The notes under the pieces: model-generated
Databases searched by the model: none
The model's input: the letters and a program-made list of their open reading frames with translations, nothing else
What the model was told of the DNA's origin: nothing
Made by a program: the position numbers and the translations under genes
Shown: positions 34,801-42,343 of the stretch, piece after piece
How positions within the stretch are numbered: the stretch's first letter is position 1
Layout of the letters: each line of letters starts with the position of its first letter
Origin: Povalibacter uvarum
GTDB taxonomy: Bacteria; Pseudomonadota; Gammaproteobacteria; Steroidobacterales; Steroidobacteraceae
Assembly (NCBI RefSeq): GCF_014202975.1
Contig: NZ_JACHHZ010000001.1
Location: 186,001-250,000 of the forward strand
Length of the DNA stretch: 64,000 nt
Direction: 5' to 3'

Positions 34801-36845
34801 TGGCACTTTCTGAGGGCTCAGACGTCGGGGTGATCGATCTCAGTAGCAGCCAACCGGTACCCGCCCGCGTCAGCATCAGCGAGACTGGGGTGCCGCTGGG
34901 ACTCACTATCAGTCCGGACGAGCGTTTGCTGGCATTCAGCGAGGCGCACGAGGAGGACCAGAGCAGTGGGCTCCCGATTCGTGGCAGCGTACAGCTGGTC
35001 GACCTCACGCGCGGTGCACCCCTGAACGAATGGTTCGCGTCCGATGAACGCGCGTATGTCAGCACCGCCTTCAGCAACGATAGCAGGACGCTGGCTGCTG
35101 TAGGCTTCGACGGCGCCGTCAGCATCTGGAGCATTCCGGAGGGCTTTCCGTCGACCGTGACGCAACGTTCGTACGCGCTGTTCATTCTCGGGCAGGCGGG
35201 CGTGCGTGATCTCGGCGTAGCGAAGCTGGCGGACGATATGGCCGTATTGTTGCGCGAGCGCTTTGAGTTCGGTGTCACGGTTCTGGCAGCGGCCTCTGCC
35301 GGAGATGTAAGCGATGCGCTCGATGCTTTGGCGACCCGACTCCGACCCGAAGACCAGCTGTTGATCTATATCCTGGGCGGCGGAGCGCGTACCGGCGACG
35401 GCTACGGGACTGATGCGGCCGGCAGCGTTTCGCTCGAAAAGCTGGAGAAGCTGCATGCGCGCCAGTTGCTGATCATCGACGCCACAATTGCGGAGAGTCC
35501 GTTGATGTCGAGACCCGCGGACGAAGCCTCCGCGGACATATCCAAGGCGCGAGACGTCATCTCGGGGACGAGCAGCGAACTGCCGCGAGGACTGATCCGC
35601 GTCCTGCGGGAGTCGACCACACTACCGACCGCTGCTGACATCGCGGCGCGGCTGGCCGGGGTGGTTGCGTACGATCATGTGGTCGGCCGACCAAACGACG
35701 CCGTATTCCGCTTCCCTCAACCCAAGCTGACCGATGGTTCCAACGCGCCACCCGTCGATGTCCCGACGGCGCAGCGTGCCGAACAACTCAAGCTCAGCAC
35801 GTCTGGGCTCAGCTTCCCCTTGCAGCGTATCGCTACCCAGTCGACACCGCAGGTAGTGCGTGTCACAAACGACAGTGACCGCGCGTGGAATCTGCGCTCT
35901 CAGCTCGACGAGAGCGAGACCGGGACGTTTCTGGCTAGCGGGTGTAAGCGCGTCGCTGCCCGTAGTGCCTGCGAAATCAGCGTGATCTATTCACCGGATG
36001 CTCCGGGTGTGCAGACCGGCAGGCTGATGCTGATCGCGAGCAGCGATGCAGCAGGCAAGGCCGACGCGTTTGCCGGGAGCAGCCGCAGCGATCTCGCATT
36101 GTCGCTCACAGGCAGCGCCGACTGGTTCTTCAGGATAACAGGGGAGGGTGAATCACAACGAATGGGGAGCCGGGATGCGCAAGCACAGGATCGTGGCGAT
36201 CAGCTTGCGCCCACGGAGACCGCGCTGCGCGTCGAATTCACGAGCAAGAGCATGGCAGCGCCGGAAGGAAAAATACGGCGCGTGCAACTGACGAATACAC
36301 TCCAACGCGCCGTGCGGATCGGAAGCAGCCGTTCAGAGGGTTCGGCCACGTTGCAGGCATTCAAGGTCGACGATGGGTGCACGGGCCAGACGGTCGGATC
36401 GAACGACGGCTGCGACATCATCGTGCACTATGTTGCCGACTCGGCACGACCCCTCAACGCGAAGCTGCAGATGACGTTCTTTGGGGAAGTGCTGCGGGAT
36501 TCTGCTGGCTCGGGAGGGGGCGCCAGCAGTCGGGCTCTGCTAACGGTCGTCAGCGCTTCGTCGCCCCCGCCGGACGCGTCCGCATGTCTGAGCGGTTCTT
36601 GGGGCGAGATAACGCAACCGCCCAGTGACACGTTCACGTGGAGTTTCTCGCTGGATTCATCCGGGGTGCTCCATATTGTGCGCAACGACAAGTTCGCCAT
36701 CGGTTCGTTCGCATGGTCGGGTACCGAATGGAGCGGCACATTGCGATGGGGAGATGGCCAGCAGTGGCCGAATGTGACCTTGAGTCCAAATACTGACTGC
36801 ACCGAGATTGATACCAATCAACGATGGGGCTTTCGCAGGCGGTGA
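31809..36845 (+). CDS. Giant membrane protein: degenerate vWA, beta-propeller, pseudo-caspase, two ASH-type Ig domains
   Basis: 1678 residues. N-terminal helical module 1-80; TM1 about 108-130; carboxypeptidase-regulatory-like beta-sandwich 138-205 ('EGAVITLGAATAVTDANGRYSLPV'); TM2 about 282-300; vWA-like domain about 384-560, whose MIDAS is damaged (DTACQ at 391-395 for DxSxS) but keeps 'LLIFSDGAG'; TM3 about 772-792; WD40-like propeller about 835-1110 ('AVWDLD', 'VLWDV', 'VMWDL', 'SIWSI'); caspase-like domain about 1122-1300 with GGG (1190-1192) where GHG is expected and DAT (1224-1226) where DxC is expected; two Ig/ASH domains 1327-1435 and about 1472-1560; small C-terminal beta domain. 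It follows the MoxR gene by 13 bp and is probably its partner. Activity of the caspase-like part is unlikely. Confidence 0.72.
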   Translation: MLTVEDLVDLGRELRRDKFSLASHQYLAARQVLLHLSICDAPLRLDLERVGSFLAPIFCTSAAEQRRFPAVYRRWLERRYPAAIAASTPQPTARVAPEVRRFGKGRWRWQVFIALFAILFALIVGWAAWQHWRERELTGVVTVLGDFFEQESTAHQAPPLEGAVITLGAATAVTDANGRYSLPVRASSFPALATATLDGYEPSTLAIGTDFAAQRELLYLRTGLEPLAQANFALLPTPPEPTTTKISIEEPPVAQAPAIRIGAPRTFDLKAIVPPLRWWKLIIWRDAALAAAPVFAFLAWQGWRRRRRPVLQRLTSSTPPQLSNVHLQNGAATFAESLPLRRLAQALRRRRLVESDDLRVEPTIAATVMKGGVFTPIRGANREPDYIVLVDTACQSDHQARLAQELINDLTRSDVQIERWTFDKNPALCRKLSLQGLPFTPARASNAAQRLRAQAIVSLEELHAQHPDHRLLIFSDGAGLFNAFDGSSIDAVETLMKWTQPTLLTPKPLVQWGEREWSLDRLGCTVLPVTRDGLLVLMGVFAGAPERKFTGPTAHRPPERSYELGARRFVQRDAPSASEVARLLADLRSDLGRRGFAWLAACAAYPEVHWGVTLRLGVALLPDRSEMESALPRLARLIWFREAFMPDWLREALLDELSPEDEAQTRALLQTMLASVSSAAGGEIPLRIALAPPPATGRFAAVTRAIREQWRRWQVWRRSEAIVRAATPDSPLRDYVFLRFLSGSKLGRLSLAAPASLLQLLFRGGSPLLGFRPTLVFALACIASIFIAVATNPIRTGQYHTVATHARFSANDATLIVPFVSGVDSEEAGDSLLALTGTVTFDLRESAVRTRLLKEAGAPLEISSDGRWLAVANSDDDTIAVWDLDRMARVGSFPAQCSEPIFRRCATFSADGRYLAYASTAGDSVVLWDVANGRIARTLQEPAVTTPEALAFSGNGRSLAVLQRDALVMWDLSSGTPSRILNDGSDGTIDLSRSGRWLALSEGSDVGVIDLSSSQPVPARVSISETGVPLGLTISPDERLLAFSEAHEEDQSSGLPIRGSVQLVDLTRGAPLNEWFASDERAYVSTAFSNDSRTLAAVGFDGAVSIWSIPEGFPSTVTQRSYALFILGQAGVRDLGVAKLADDMAVLLRERFEFGVTVLAAASAGDVSDALDALATRLRPEDQLLIYILGGGARTGDGYGTDAAGSVSLEKLEKLHARQLLIIDATIAESPLMSRPADEASADISKARDVISGTSSELPRGLIRVLRESTTLPTAADIAARLAGVVAYDHVVGRPNDAVFRFPQPKLTDGSNAPPVDVPTAQRAEQLKLSTSGLSFPLQRIATQSTPQVVRVTNDSDRAWNLRSQLDESETGTFLASGCKRVAARSACEISVIYSPDAPGVQTGRLMLIASSDAAGKADAFAGSSRSDLALSLTGSADWFFRITGEGESQRMGSRDAQAQDRGDQLAPTETALRVEFTSKSMAAPEGKIRRVQLTNTLQRAVRIGSSRSEGSATLQAFKVDDGCTGQTVGSNDGCDIIVHYVADSARPLNAKLQMTFFGEVLRDSAGSGGGASSRALLTVVSASSPPPDASACLSGSWGEITQPPSDTFTWSFSLDSSGVLHIVRNDKFAIGSFAWSGTEWSGTLRWGDGQQWPNVTLSPNTDCTEIDTNQRWGFRRR

Positions 36846-36987
36846 CGCTAGTGCGCTCGGAGCAAGAAGCGCAGCAGTCGTTCGAGCGGCTGACACAAGT
36901 ATGCAGAGTTCGATCCGCGCGAGGTCGGTGAAGGTGCCTATTGGCATACATTGTTGAGTCACTTCAGACCATTGGGAGACCCTGCAA

Positions 36988-38067
36988 GTGAGAACAGAAC
37001 AATCGCTTGGTCAAGTCTTCATCAGCGTCAAAAGCGAAGAATACGCGGCGGCGGAAAACCTGGAGAAGGCGCTGAACGACGCGGGCTATACAGCTTGGTG
37101 GGCCGCGAAGATCACGAACGGAACGGACTGGCACGGCAATATAGATGCGGCTCTTCAGTCCTGCGATTGCGTGGTGGTTCTCTGGTCGCGAAAGTCTGCT
37201 GAATCGATCTGGGTGCGGCACGAGGCGTCCCAAGCGATCGCACGCGGCATCTACGTGCCCGTGTTGCTGGAGACCGTTGATCTCAAGGACCCGTATTCCC
37301 GGATTCAAGCCACCGTAGTGAGCGGCCTCCTCGGCGATGCGTCGGCGCCAGGCATCCGCAACGTCGTGCATCGGGTCCAGGCTTTGGTGCCCTCCAGATC
37401 CAGGAGATTGCTCGAGCGCGCATGGGATGTGCGCTGGGTTCTCGCGTCCACGGCATTTGCCGCTCTGACGATTACGTTCCTGTTCCGTCTGATCGCCAAC
37501 GCCGAACAACAGATTGGGGCAATGAAGGAGTTTCGGAAGGCAAGCGAAGAGCAGTCCCGCAGTCAGATGACGCAGCTTGGGGAAGTGTCGTCCACACTTT
37601 CTGCGAACAACCAGACAGTAGGTCAGGTCATCGAGCAGGTGCGCGACATTCTCTCGTCGGAGCTGGATTTTGCGTATGCACTAGGGATCGATCAGCGCAA
37701 TGCCGGCTATCTGAGAATAGAGAACCTGGGTTCGGGAGTAGCCACTGTCGCCGATGTTTCGATTACGCATGACGGGAGAGATCTATCCAGCCCGGAGAGC
37801 AAGTTGCTTCTCGAGATGCAGGAGCTGGGCATCGTTCACTTCAAGCTCAAGGTAGGCCAAAAGATACCGCCAGGGCGAGGGGTCGCTCTGTTCGGAATCC
37901 CCGCGAGGCACGTATCGAACGGCGAGCGATGTATCTCGGACAAGGCGCGGAAGGATTTTTTCGAGCGGCTGAGGATATCAGTAGCGTATCTGTCGCCGTA
38001 TTCGCAGGAGCGGCAGACGCTAGTCTGGAACTACAAGAATACGAACACTGTGAGATGCGCTCGATAG
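36988..38067 (+). CDS. Membrane-anchored TIR-domain protein
   Basis: A 359-residue protein starting at GTG 36988 (GGGAG upstream). Residues 8-105 are a TIR domain: 'GQVFISVKSEEYAAAENLEKALNDAGY', 'CDCVVVLWSRKSAESIWVRHEA' with candidate NADase glutamate E79, and 'IYVPVLLE'. One TM helix spans about 150-169, followed by a coiled region (170-220) and a beta-rich C-terminal domain of unknown family that would face the periplasm. It lies 142 bp after the giant protein gene, in the same direction, and is followed by a second TIR gene. TIR NADases deplete NAD+ or make signalling nucleotides in known immune systems; here the role is inferred. Confidence 0.8.
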   Translation: MRTEQSLGQVFISVKSEEYAAAENLEKALNDAGYTAWWAAKITNGTDWHGNIDAALQSCDCVVVLWSRKSAESIWVRHEASQAIARGIYVPVLLETVDLKDPYSRIQATVVSGLLGDASAPGIRNVVHRVQALVPSRSRRLLERAWDVRWVLASTAFAALTITFLFRLIANAEQQIGAMKEFRKASEEQSRSQMTQLGEVSSTLSANNQTVGQVIEQVRDILSSELDFAYALGIDQRNAGYLRIENLGSGVATVADVSITHDGRDLSSPESKLLLEMQELGIVHFKLKVGQKIPPGRGVALFGIPARHVSNGERCISDKARKDFFERLRISVAYLSPYSQERQTLVWNYKNTNTVRCAR

Positions 38068-38176
38068 GAGGCCAGCGGACGCTTGGGCATGCCCAGATGT
38101 CCGGTATTGTGCTGAGCTCAGGCCGGCGCATCATACGTGTGGCCCAATCAGACAACGAATGTCAGGGGAATCGCCA

Positions 38177-39493
38177 ATGAGCAACACGGAAGAATGGATC
38201 AAGCAGGTTCCCCAACCTCGGCCGCTCGCTGCCGGCGAGCAATGGAACGTGTTCCTCTCCTATAGGTCAGCGAATCGTGCCTGGGTGCTGAACCTGTACG
38301 ACGTGCTGCGTCGCTATGGCCACAAGGTGTTTCTTGATCAGGTGACGCTGGTTGGAGGCGATCAGTTGGTCAGCCGGTTGGAGAGTGGTTTGTCGTCGAG
38401 CCAGGCTGGCGTGCTCGTCTGGTCAAGCGCCGCTCGCGACTCGGAATGGGTCAGCCGGGAATACCAGACAATGGAGCAGATGCTCGGCCGCAAGAGGGGA
38501 TTCCGCTTCGTACCGGTTCGAGTCGATGCGACGGAACTGCCGACGTTTGCGTCGTTGCGCGTGTTCCTCGACTTCAGTGCCTATCCCGATGGACCTAACG
38601 GTGGCGAGTTGTTGCGCTTGCTGCATGCCGTTGTCGGTCAGCCGTTGAGTGAGGATGCCGCACGCATTGCTCTCGAGTTCGACGAAGCGTCGAAAAGGGC
38701 GGCGGCTCAGCTTGGTGCTGCTGTACGCAACAGTGCTCCGGATCGTATCAAGCAGCTGTTCGCGGAGCGGGGTGCTCCATGGCGCGTCTCGGCGGCCCTC
38801 GGGTGCAAGGCTGCGGAGGGACTGACGAAGCTGGAAGCATACGACGACGCCATCGCGCTGCTTGTTTCGCTGCAGCAAGAGTTTCCCCGGGCAATTCGCC
38901 CCAAGCAGCTGCATGCGCTCGCGCTGGTGCGCAAGGCGAGGAACGGTGGCTCGGATGCGGATGTGGTCGCGGCACAGGAAATTGTCGGCGAACTGTATGA
39001 AGCGGGGGAGAAGGATCCGGAGACGCTCGGTATCTATGCCTCCACCTGGATGGAGCGGTTTGAGCGCTCGAACCATATTGCGCACCTGAAGCAGTCGCGT
39101 GACTTGTACGCAGAGGCGTTCGAGCTTGCTCGCGATGATTACTATACGGGGATCAACGCAGCGGCCAAGAGTGTGCTCCTTGGTTCGCCTCGCGATCTGG
39201 CCCGAGCGGCGGAGCTGGCGACGCGAGTGCAAGAGATTGTTGGTACGGAACCGCGAGGCGACTACTGGATGACGGCGACAGTGGCTGAGGCGTTGCTGCT
39301 TCAGCAGAACTACGTGGAGGCGGGTCGCAACTACGAGGCTGCTGTGGCGATGGCGCGGAGTGAAACAGGCTCGCACAGATCGAGCTGGCGACAGGTCTGC
39401 CGGCTGCTGGCAAAGCTCAATCCGACTCCTGAGGATGGCGCGTTGGTGCGCAAGCCATTCGAGCACCTGATCGACGGCGACGCTACGGATTGA
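38177..39493 (+). CDS. TIR-domain protein with C-terminal TPR/MAP3K TRAF-binding-like region
   Basis: The 438-residue protein has a TIR domain at 22-120: 'WNVFLSYRSANRAWVLNLYDVLRRYGH', 'GVLVWSSAARDSEWVSREY' with the candidate catalytic E95, and 'FVPVRVD'. Residues about 175-430 are alpha-helical tetratricopeptide-like repeats; 'LYAEAFELARDDYYTGINAAAK' (about 310-331) carries the YxGINAA motif I associate with the MAP3K TRAF-binding TPR module. ATG 38177 is preferred over 38159 because AGGGGA is well spaced. Its last 11 bp overlap the 3' end of the convergent protease gene, which carries the same TPR module. Confidence 0.8.
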   Translation: MSNTEEWIKQVPQPRPLAAGEQWNVFLSYRSANRAWVLNLYDVLRRYGHKVFLDQVTLVGGDQLVSRLESGLSSSQAGVLVWSSAARDSEWVSREYQTMEQMLGRKRGFRFVPVRVDATELPTFASLRVFLDFSAYPDGPNGGELLRLLHAVVGQPLSEDAARIALEFDEASKRAAAQLGAAVRNSAPDRIKQLFAERGAPWRVSAALGCKAAEGLTKLEAYDDAIALLVSLQQEFPRAIRPKQLHALALVRKARNGGSDADVVAAQEIVGELYEAGEKDPETLGIYASTWMERFERSNHIAHLKQSRDLYAEAFELARDDYYTGINAAAKSVLLGSPRDLARAAELATRVQEIVGTEPRGDYWMTATVAEALLLQQNYVEAGRNYEAAVAMARSETGSHRSSWRQVCRLLAKLNPTPEDGALVRKPFEHLIDGDATD

Positions 39494-41117
39494 GCTTGCT
39501 GCGGATCGCAGCAAGCGCGATACCCTCGTTCGCCTCGTATGTGCCGGAGCCTCGCAACCGCGGCGTCGCGCTTGTGCCGGCGTGATGGAGTGCGATGACC
39601 TTCCAATCCTCGTTGAAGACGGGGCTGCCTGAGCTGCCTGGGTCGGTAGGGGTGCGATAGTGGACAAGCTGCTTGAGGTCGTCGATGTCGAGCAGCAGGC
39701 TGTCGTGAAGGGCAATCTGCAGCCCCGCGCCGCGCGGATGACCCGCCACGAACACTTTGGAACTAGGCGAAATCCCCGGCAGATTGCGGCGCGCCTCGAG
39801 CGCTGCCACGCCCGGCGGCAGACCCTCGAGGCGAGCGATCGTGCAGTCGAGACCATTGCCGCCCGGATCGACGATCCCGATCTTTCCGGGAGGGGATGAG
39901 AACAGAATTTTCTCGACCTTGTATTGCGGTCGGTTCCCGTCGGTACCGGTGTCGAGCTCGAACGTCACGCGTGCGTTCTCGGGCCGGATGGCCGTGGCGA
40001 AGTCCTTGCTGATGACGTGAGCATTCGTGATGAATACAGGGGAATCGCCGAACTCGGGCTTGAGCCAGGAGCCGTTGATGAGGAATCCCGTCCCGAGGCG
40101 TTCTCCCTTCTCGTTCATGACGCAGCCGATCGATTCAAATGCTTTCATGAGCGAGCGTATGGAGTCGACGGTGAAGGCCGATTCACCCAGAAAATTCTTC
40201 TCGAGGTCGGCGCCGTCCTGTTCGAGAGTCGCCTTGATCTCGGCTATCTGCGACGGAGCGAAGGTCACACGCGACTGGGCGCGAGCGATGTAGCGGGCGA
40301 TGATTCCAGACAGACGATCGGCACAGCTCGTTCCAGACAACGGATCGCCGCCCCAGACCTCACGCAACTGGCGAGCGTAACTGTCGATGTGGAATGGCGA
40401 CGTATCTTCGCGCGCGAGAAACCGGTAGAGCCAAAGCTCCGCGGTATCGCAGTTACCCAGTGCCAGGCTGGCCTCCGATGCAGTTGCTGCTTCCCACGAG
40501 CCTGGCTTCTTCGCAAATGACTGAGTGACTGTGCCAAGGATTTGCTCCGCGAGCTTGTCCGGTAGAGGCATTCCTGGGAGCGGTGCACCGCCTTCCAGTG
40601 TCTGACAGGCCAGCGCATTGATGCCATGCCAATAGTTGCGAGGCTTGCGTTTGTACTCGTCGAAATACTTTTGCATTGCCTCGAGCAGTGCACCGCGGTC
40701 ATTCGTGTTCACGAACCGCTGTTTGCCAATCCTGCCGATCAGGCCACGGTACTCGCTGAGTTCGCCATCGGCGGCGCGGTCCGTGGCGGCAAGGGATTCA
40801 CCTTGGGCCGCGAGCCTGGCTGCCTCATCGAGCCGGCCGGTGTTGATCAGCGCCTGCGTCTGGCGTCTCTGGATGGTCAGGTCAAAGCCGTGCCGATCCA
40901 CCCAGGCTTGCGCAACGATCTGTGTCAGGTCGAAATGACAGTATTCGTTCAACACTGACGACGCGTTGCGCAGTTGCTGTGCGGTCACGGCGGAAGTTGC
41001 AGGAGCGATCTCGGCGGCGATGAACTGCGCGCCCTCGGCCAGCAGCCACGACGGTACCGGCGGGTATTTCCCCGCCTTCAGTGCATTTGCGATGTCCGCG
41101 GGGCTCGTGAGGTTCAT
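39483..41117 (-). CDS. TPR (TRAF-binding-like)-trypsin-like serine protease fusion
   Basis: 544 residues. The N-terminal half (about 40-300) is alpha-helical repeats with 'NYWHGINALACQTL' (161-174), matching the YxGINAA motif of the neighbouring TIR protein. The C-terminal half is a trypsin-like domain with an intact triad: H367 (ITNAHVIS), D424 (GLDCTIARL) and S496 (DPGSSGSPV). There is no signal peptide, so the protease is intracellular. It is the second gene of a leftward pair, overlapping the alpha/beta hydrolase gene by ATGA. Proteases in conflict systems commonly process a toxic partner; a substrate is not evident. Confidence 0.82.
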   Translation of the reverse strand: MNLTSPADIANALKAGKYPPVPSWLLAEGAQFIAAEIAPATSAVTAQQLRNASSVLNEYCHFDLTQIVAQAWVDRHGFDLTIQRRQTQALINTGRLDEAARLAAQGESLAATDRAADGELSEYRGLIGRIGKQRFVNTNDRGALLEAMQKYFDEYKRKPRNYWHGINALACQTLEGGAPLPGMPLPDKLAEQILGTVTQSFAKKPGSWEAATASEASLALGNCDTAELWLYRFLAREDTSPFHIDSYARQLREVWGGDPLSGTSCADRLSGIIARYIARAQSRVTFAPSQIAEIKATLEQDGADLEKNFLGESAFTVDSIRSLMKAFESIGCVMNEKGERLGTGFLINGSWLKPEFGDSPVFITNAHVISKDFATAIRPENARVTFELDTGTDGNRPQYKVEKILFSSPPGKIGIVDPGGNGLDCTIARLEGLPPGVAALEARRNLPGISPSSKVFVAGHPRGAGLQIALHDSLLLDIDDLKQLVHYRTPTDPGSSGSPVFNEDWKVIALHHAGTSATPRLRGSGTYEANEGIALAAIRSKLNP

Positions 41118-42115
41118 GATAGTGCCGGCCCCAGGGACTCTCTCAGGGTCTTACGGAACAGAGTGCCCGCGAAGTAGTGCGTGATGGTGTGGCGCCACTT
41201 GCTCCAGTTCGATTCCTCGATGTCTTCGACACTCTTGCCATTCACCGCTTTGTAGTCGTTCGCAAATTTCGGATCGGCGGCGCAGATCGGATCGAGGGGA
41301 TCATAGATGTTGACCCAGCGATTGGCCTTCACCGGGAAGTCGACGCTTGCGGAGCCCGGGGCTCGCAACTCCGCCTGCACCTCCTTGACGCCGAGCGGTG
41401 AGCCCAGCGTGATGAAAGTGTCTATCGTGGGGCAGTCCGCGCAATTGCGCAGCACGTCGTAGGCGACCATCGTTCCCATGCTGTGGGTCACAAGGACTAT
41501 CTTTTCTCCCTTCGATGCGGCGGTGTGCAACACCTTCAGCAGCCGATTGCGCAACTCGCTGCGGACCTTGAACTTCGCGCCGTCCTTGCGGGTGTATTCC
41601 TTGTCGAAGAGGAAGTAGTACGCCTCCATCGCCGCTTTCTTGATGATCGCTTCGCGAATCGGCGCGGGCAGGAAGCCAGCAAGCTCAAGCTCGGCGGAAG
41701 GAGTGGGATCCGTGGCCGCTGCCTGGGGTGGTTTCTCCGTGACGGTCTCTCTGAGCTTGGCCTGGAAATTTTCCAGGAACCTCTGCTCTTCGGGATTGGC
41801 AGGCGACGGCACAGTGATGGGCGCCGGGTCATCGAGATGGTCGGCGGCAATCTCGGCGTCCGCATTGCCTTCCGCTTCGAAATACGACGTGAAATCGGTC
41901 TCATACTCCTCGCCATAGAACACGTCAGCGTAGTAGTTGAAGACGTGAGGGACGCCGTAACTGAGCAGATTGATGCCCTTGTTGGGTGCATCGAAGACAT
42001 CCGGACGCGGATTGTCGCGGGAGATGCCCATGAGCCAGAGTTCCAGGAGCTTGTCGGGCGCCGGCTTCTTTGCCAGCCCATGGACGAAAACAACCGCGCG
42101 TTCTTTCTCGGGCAT
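41114..42115 (-). CDS. Alpha/beta-hydrolase (lipase/esterase-like) linked to the protease gene
   Basis: The 333-residue protein has 'AVVFVHGLA' (oxyanion strand), nucleophile S212 in THSMGTM, a likely acid D275 in 'YDPLDPIC' and a likely base H309 or H313 in 'RHTITHY'. An acidic, disordered-looking insertion (about 78-140) lies between the first strands and the nucleophile. No signal peptide is seen. As the first gene of the leftward pair it would be made in fixed ratio with the TPR-protease. Hydrolases of this kind are used as lipid- or ester-attacking effectors in some defence systems; this role is inference. Confidence 0.8.
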   Translation of the reverse strand: MPEKERAVVFVHGLAKKPAPDKLLELWLMGISRDNPRPDVFDAPNKGINLLSYGVPHVFNYYADVFYGEEYETDFTSYFEAEGNADAEIAADHLDDPAPITVPSPANPEEQRFLENFQAKLRETVTEKPPQAAATDPTPSAELELAGFLPAPIREAIIKKAAMEAYYFLFDKEYTRKDGAKFKVRSELRNRLLKVLHTAASKGEKIVLVTHSMGTMVAYDVLRNCADCPTIDTFITLGSPLGVKEVQAELRAPGSASVDFPVKANRWVNIYDPLDPICAADPKFANDYKAVNGKSVEDIEESNWSKWRHTITHYFAGTLFRKTLRESLGPALS

Positions 42116-42343
42116 GACTATTCACCTCGAGTTCGTGGGATTGGTCCGTTCCAACTCGTTCCGCTCGGCGAGGTTGTCGGTTCAGTCGTCCGTGTGCGGC
42201 TCGTTGGATGTGATTGTTCGAGCGCCAGCAGGAATCTGCTCCCGGCATCCGAATTTTGCAATGGATGTTCGTGCGTGAGGGTGGCTGCGTTGCCCGCTGT
42301 CGACGCGCTTTACAATGTGCGTGCGATCGCGTGAACTGATGCG

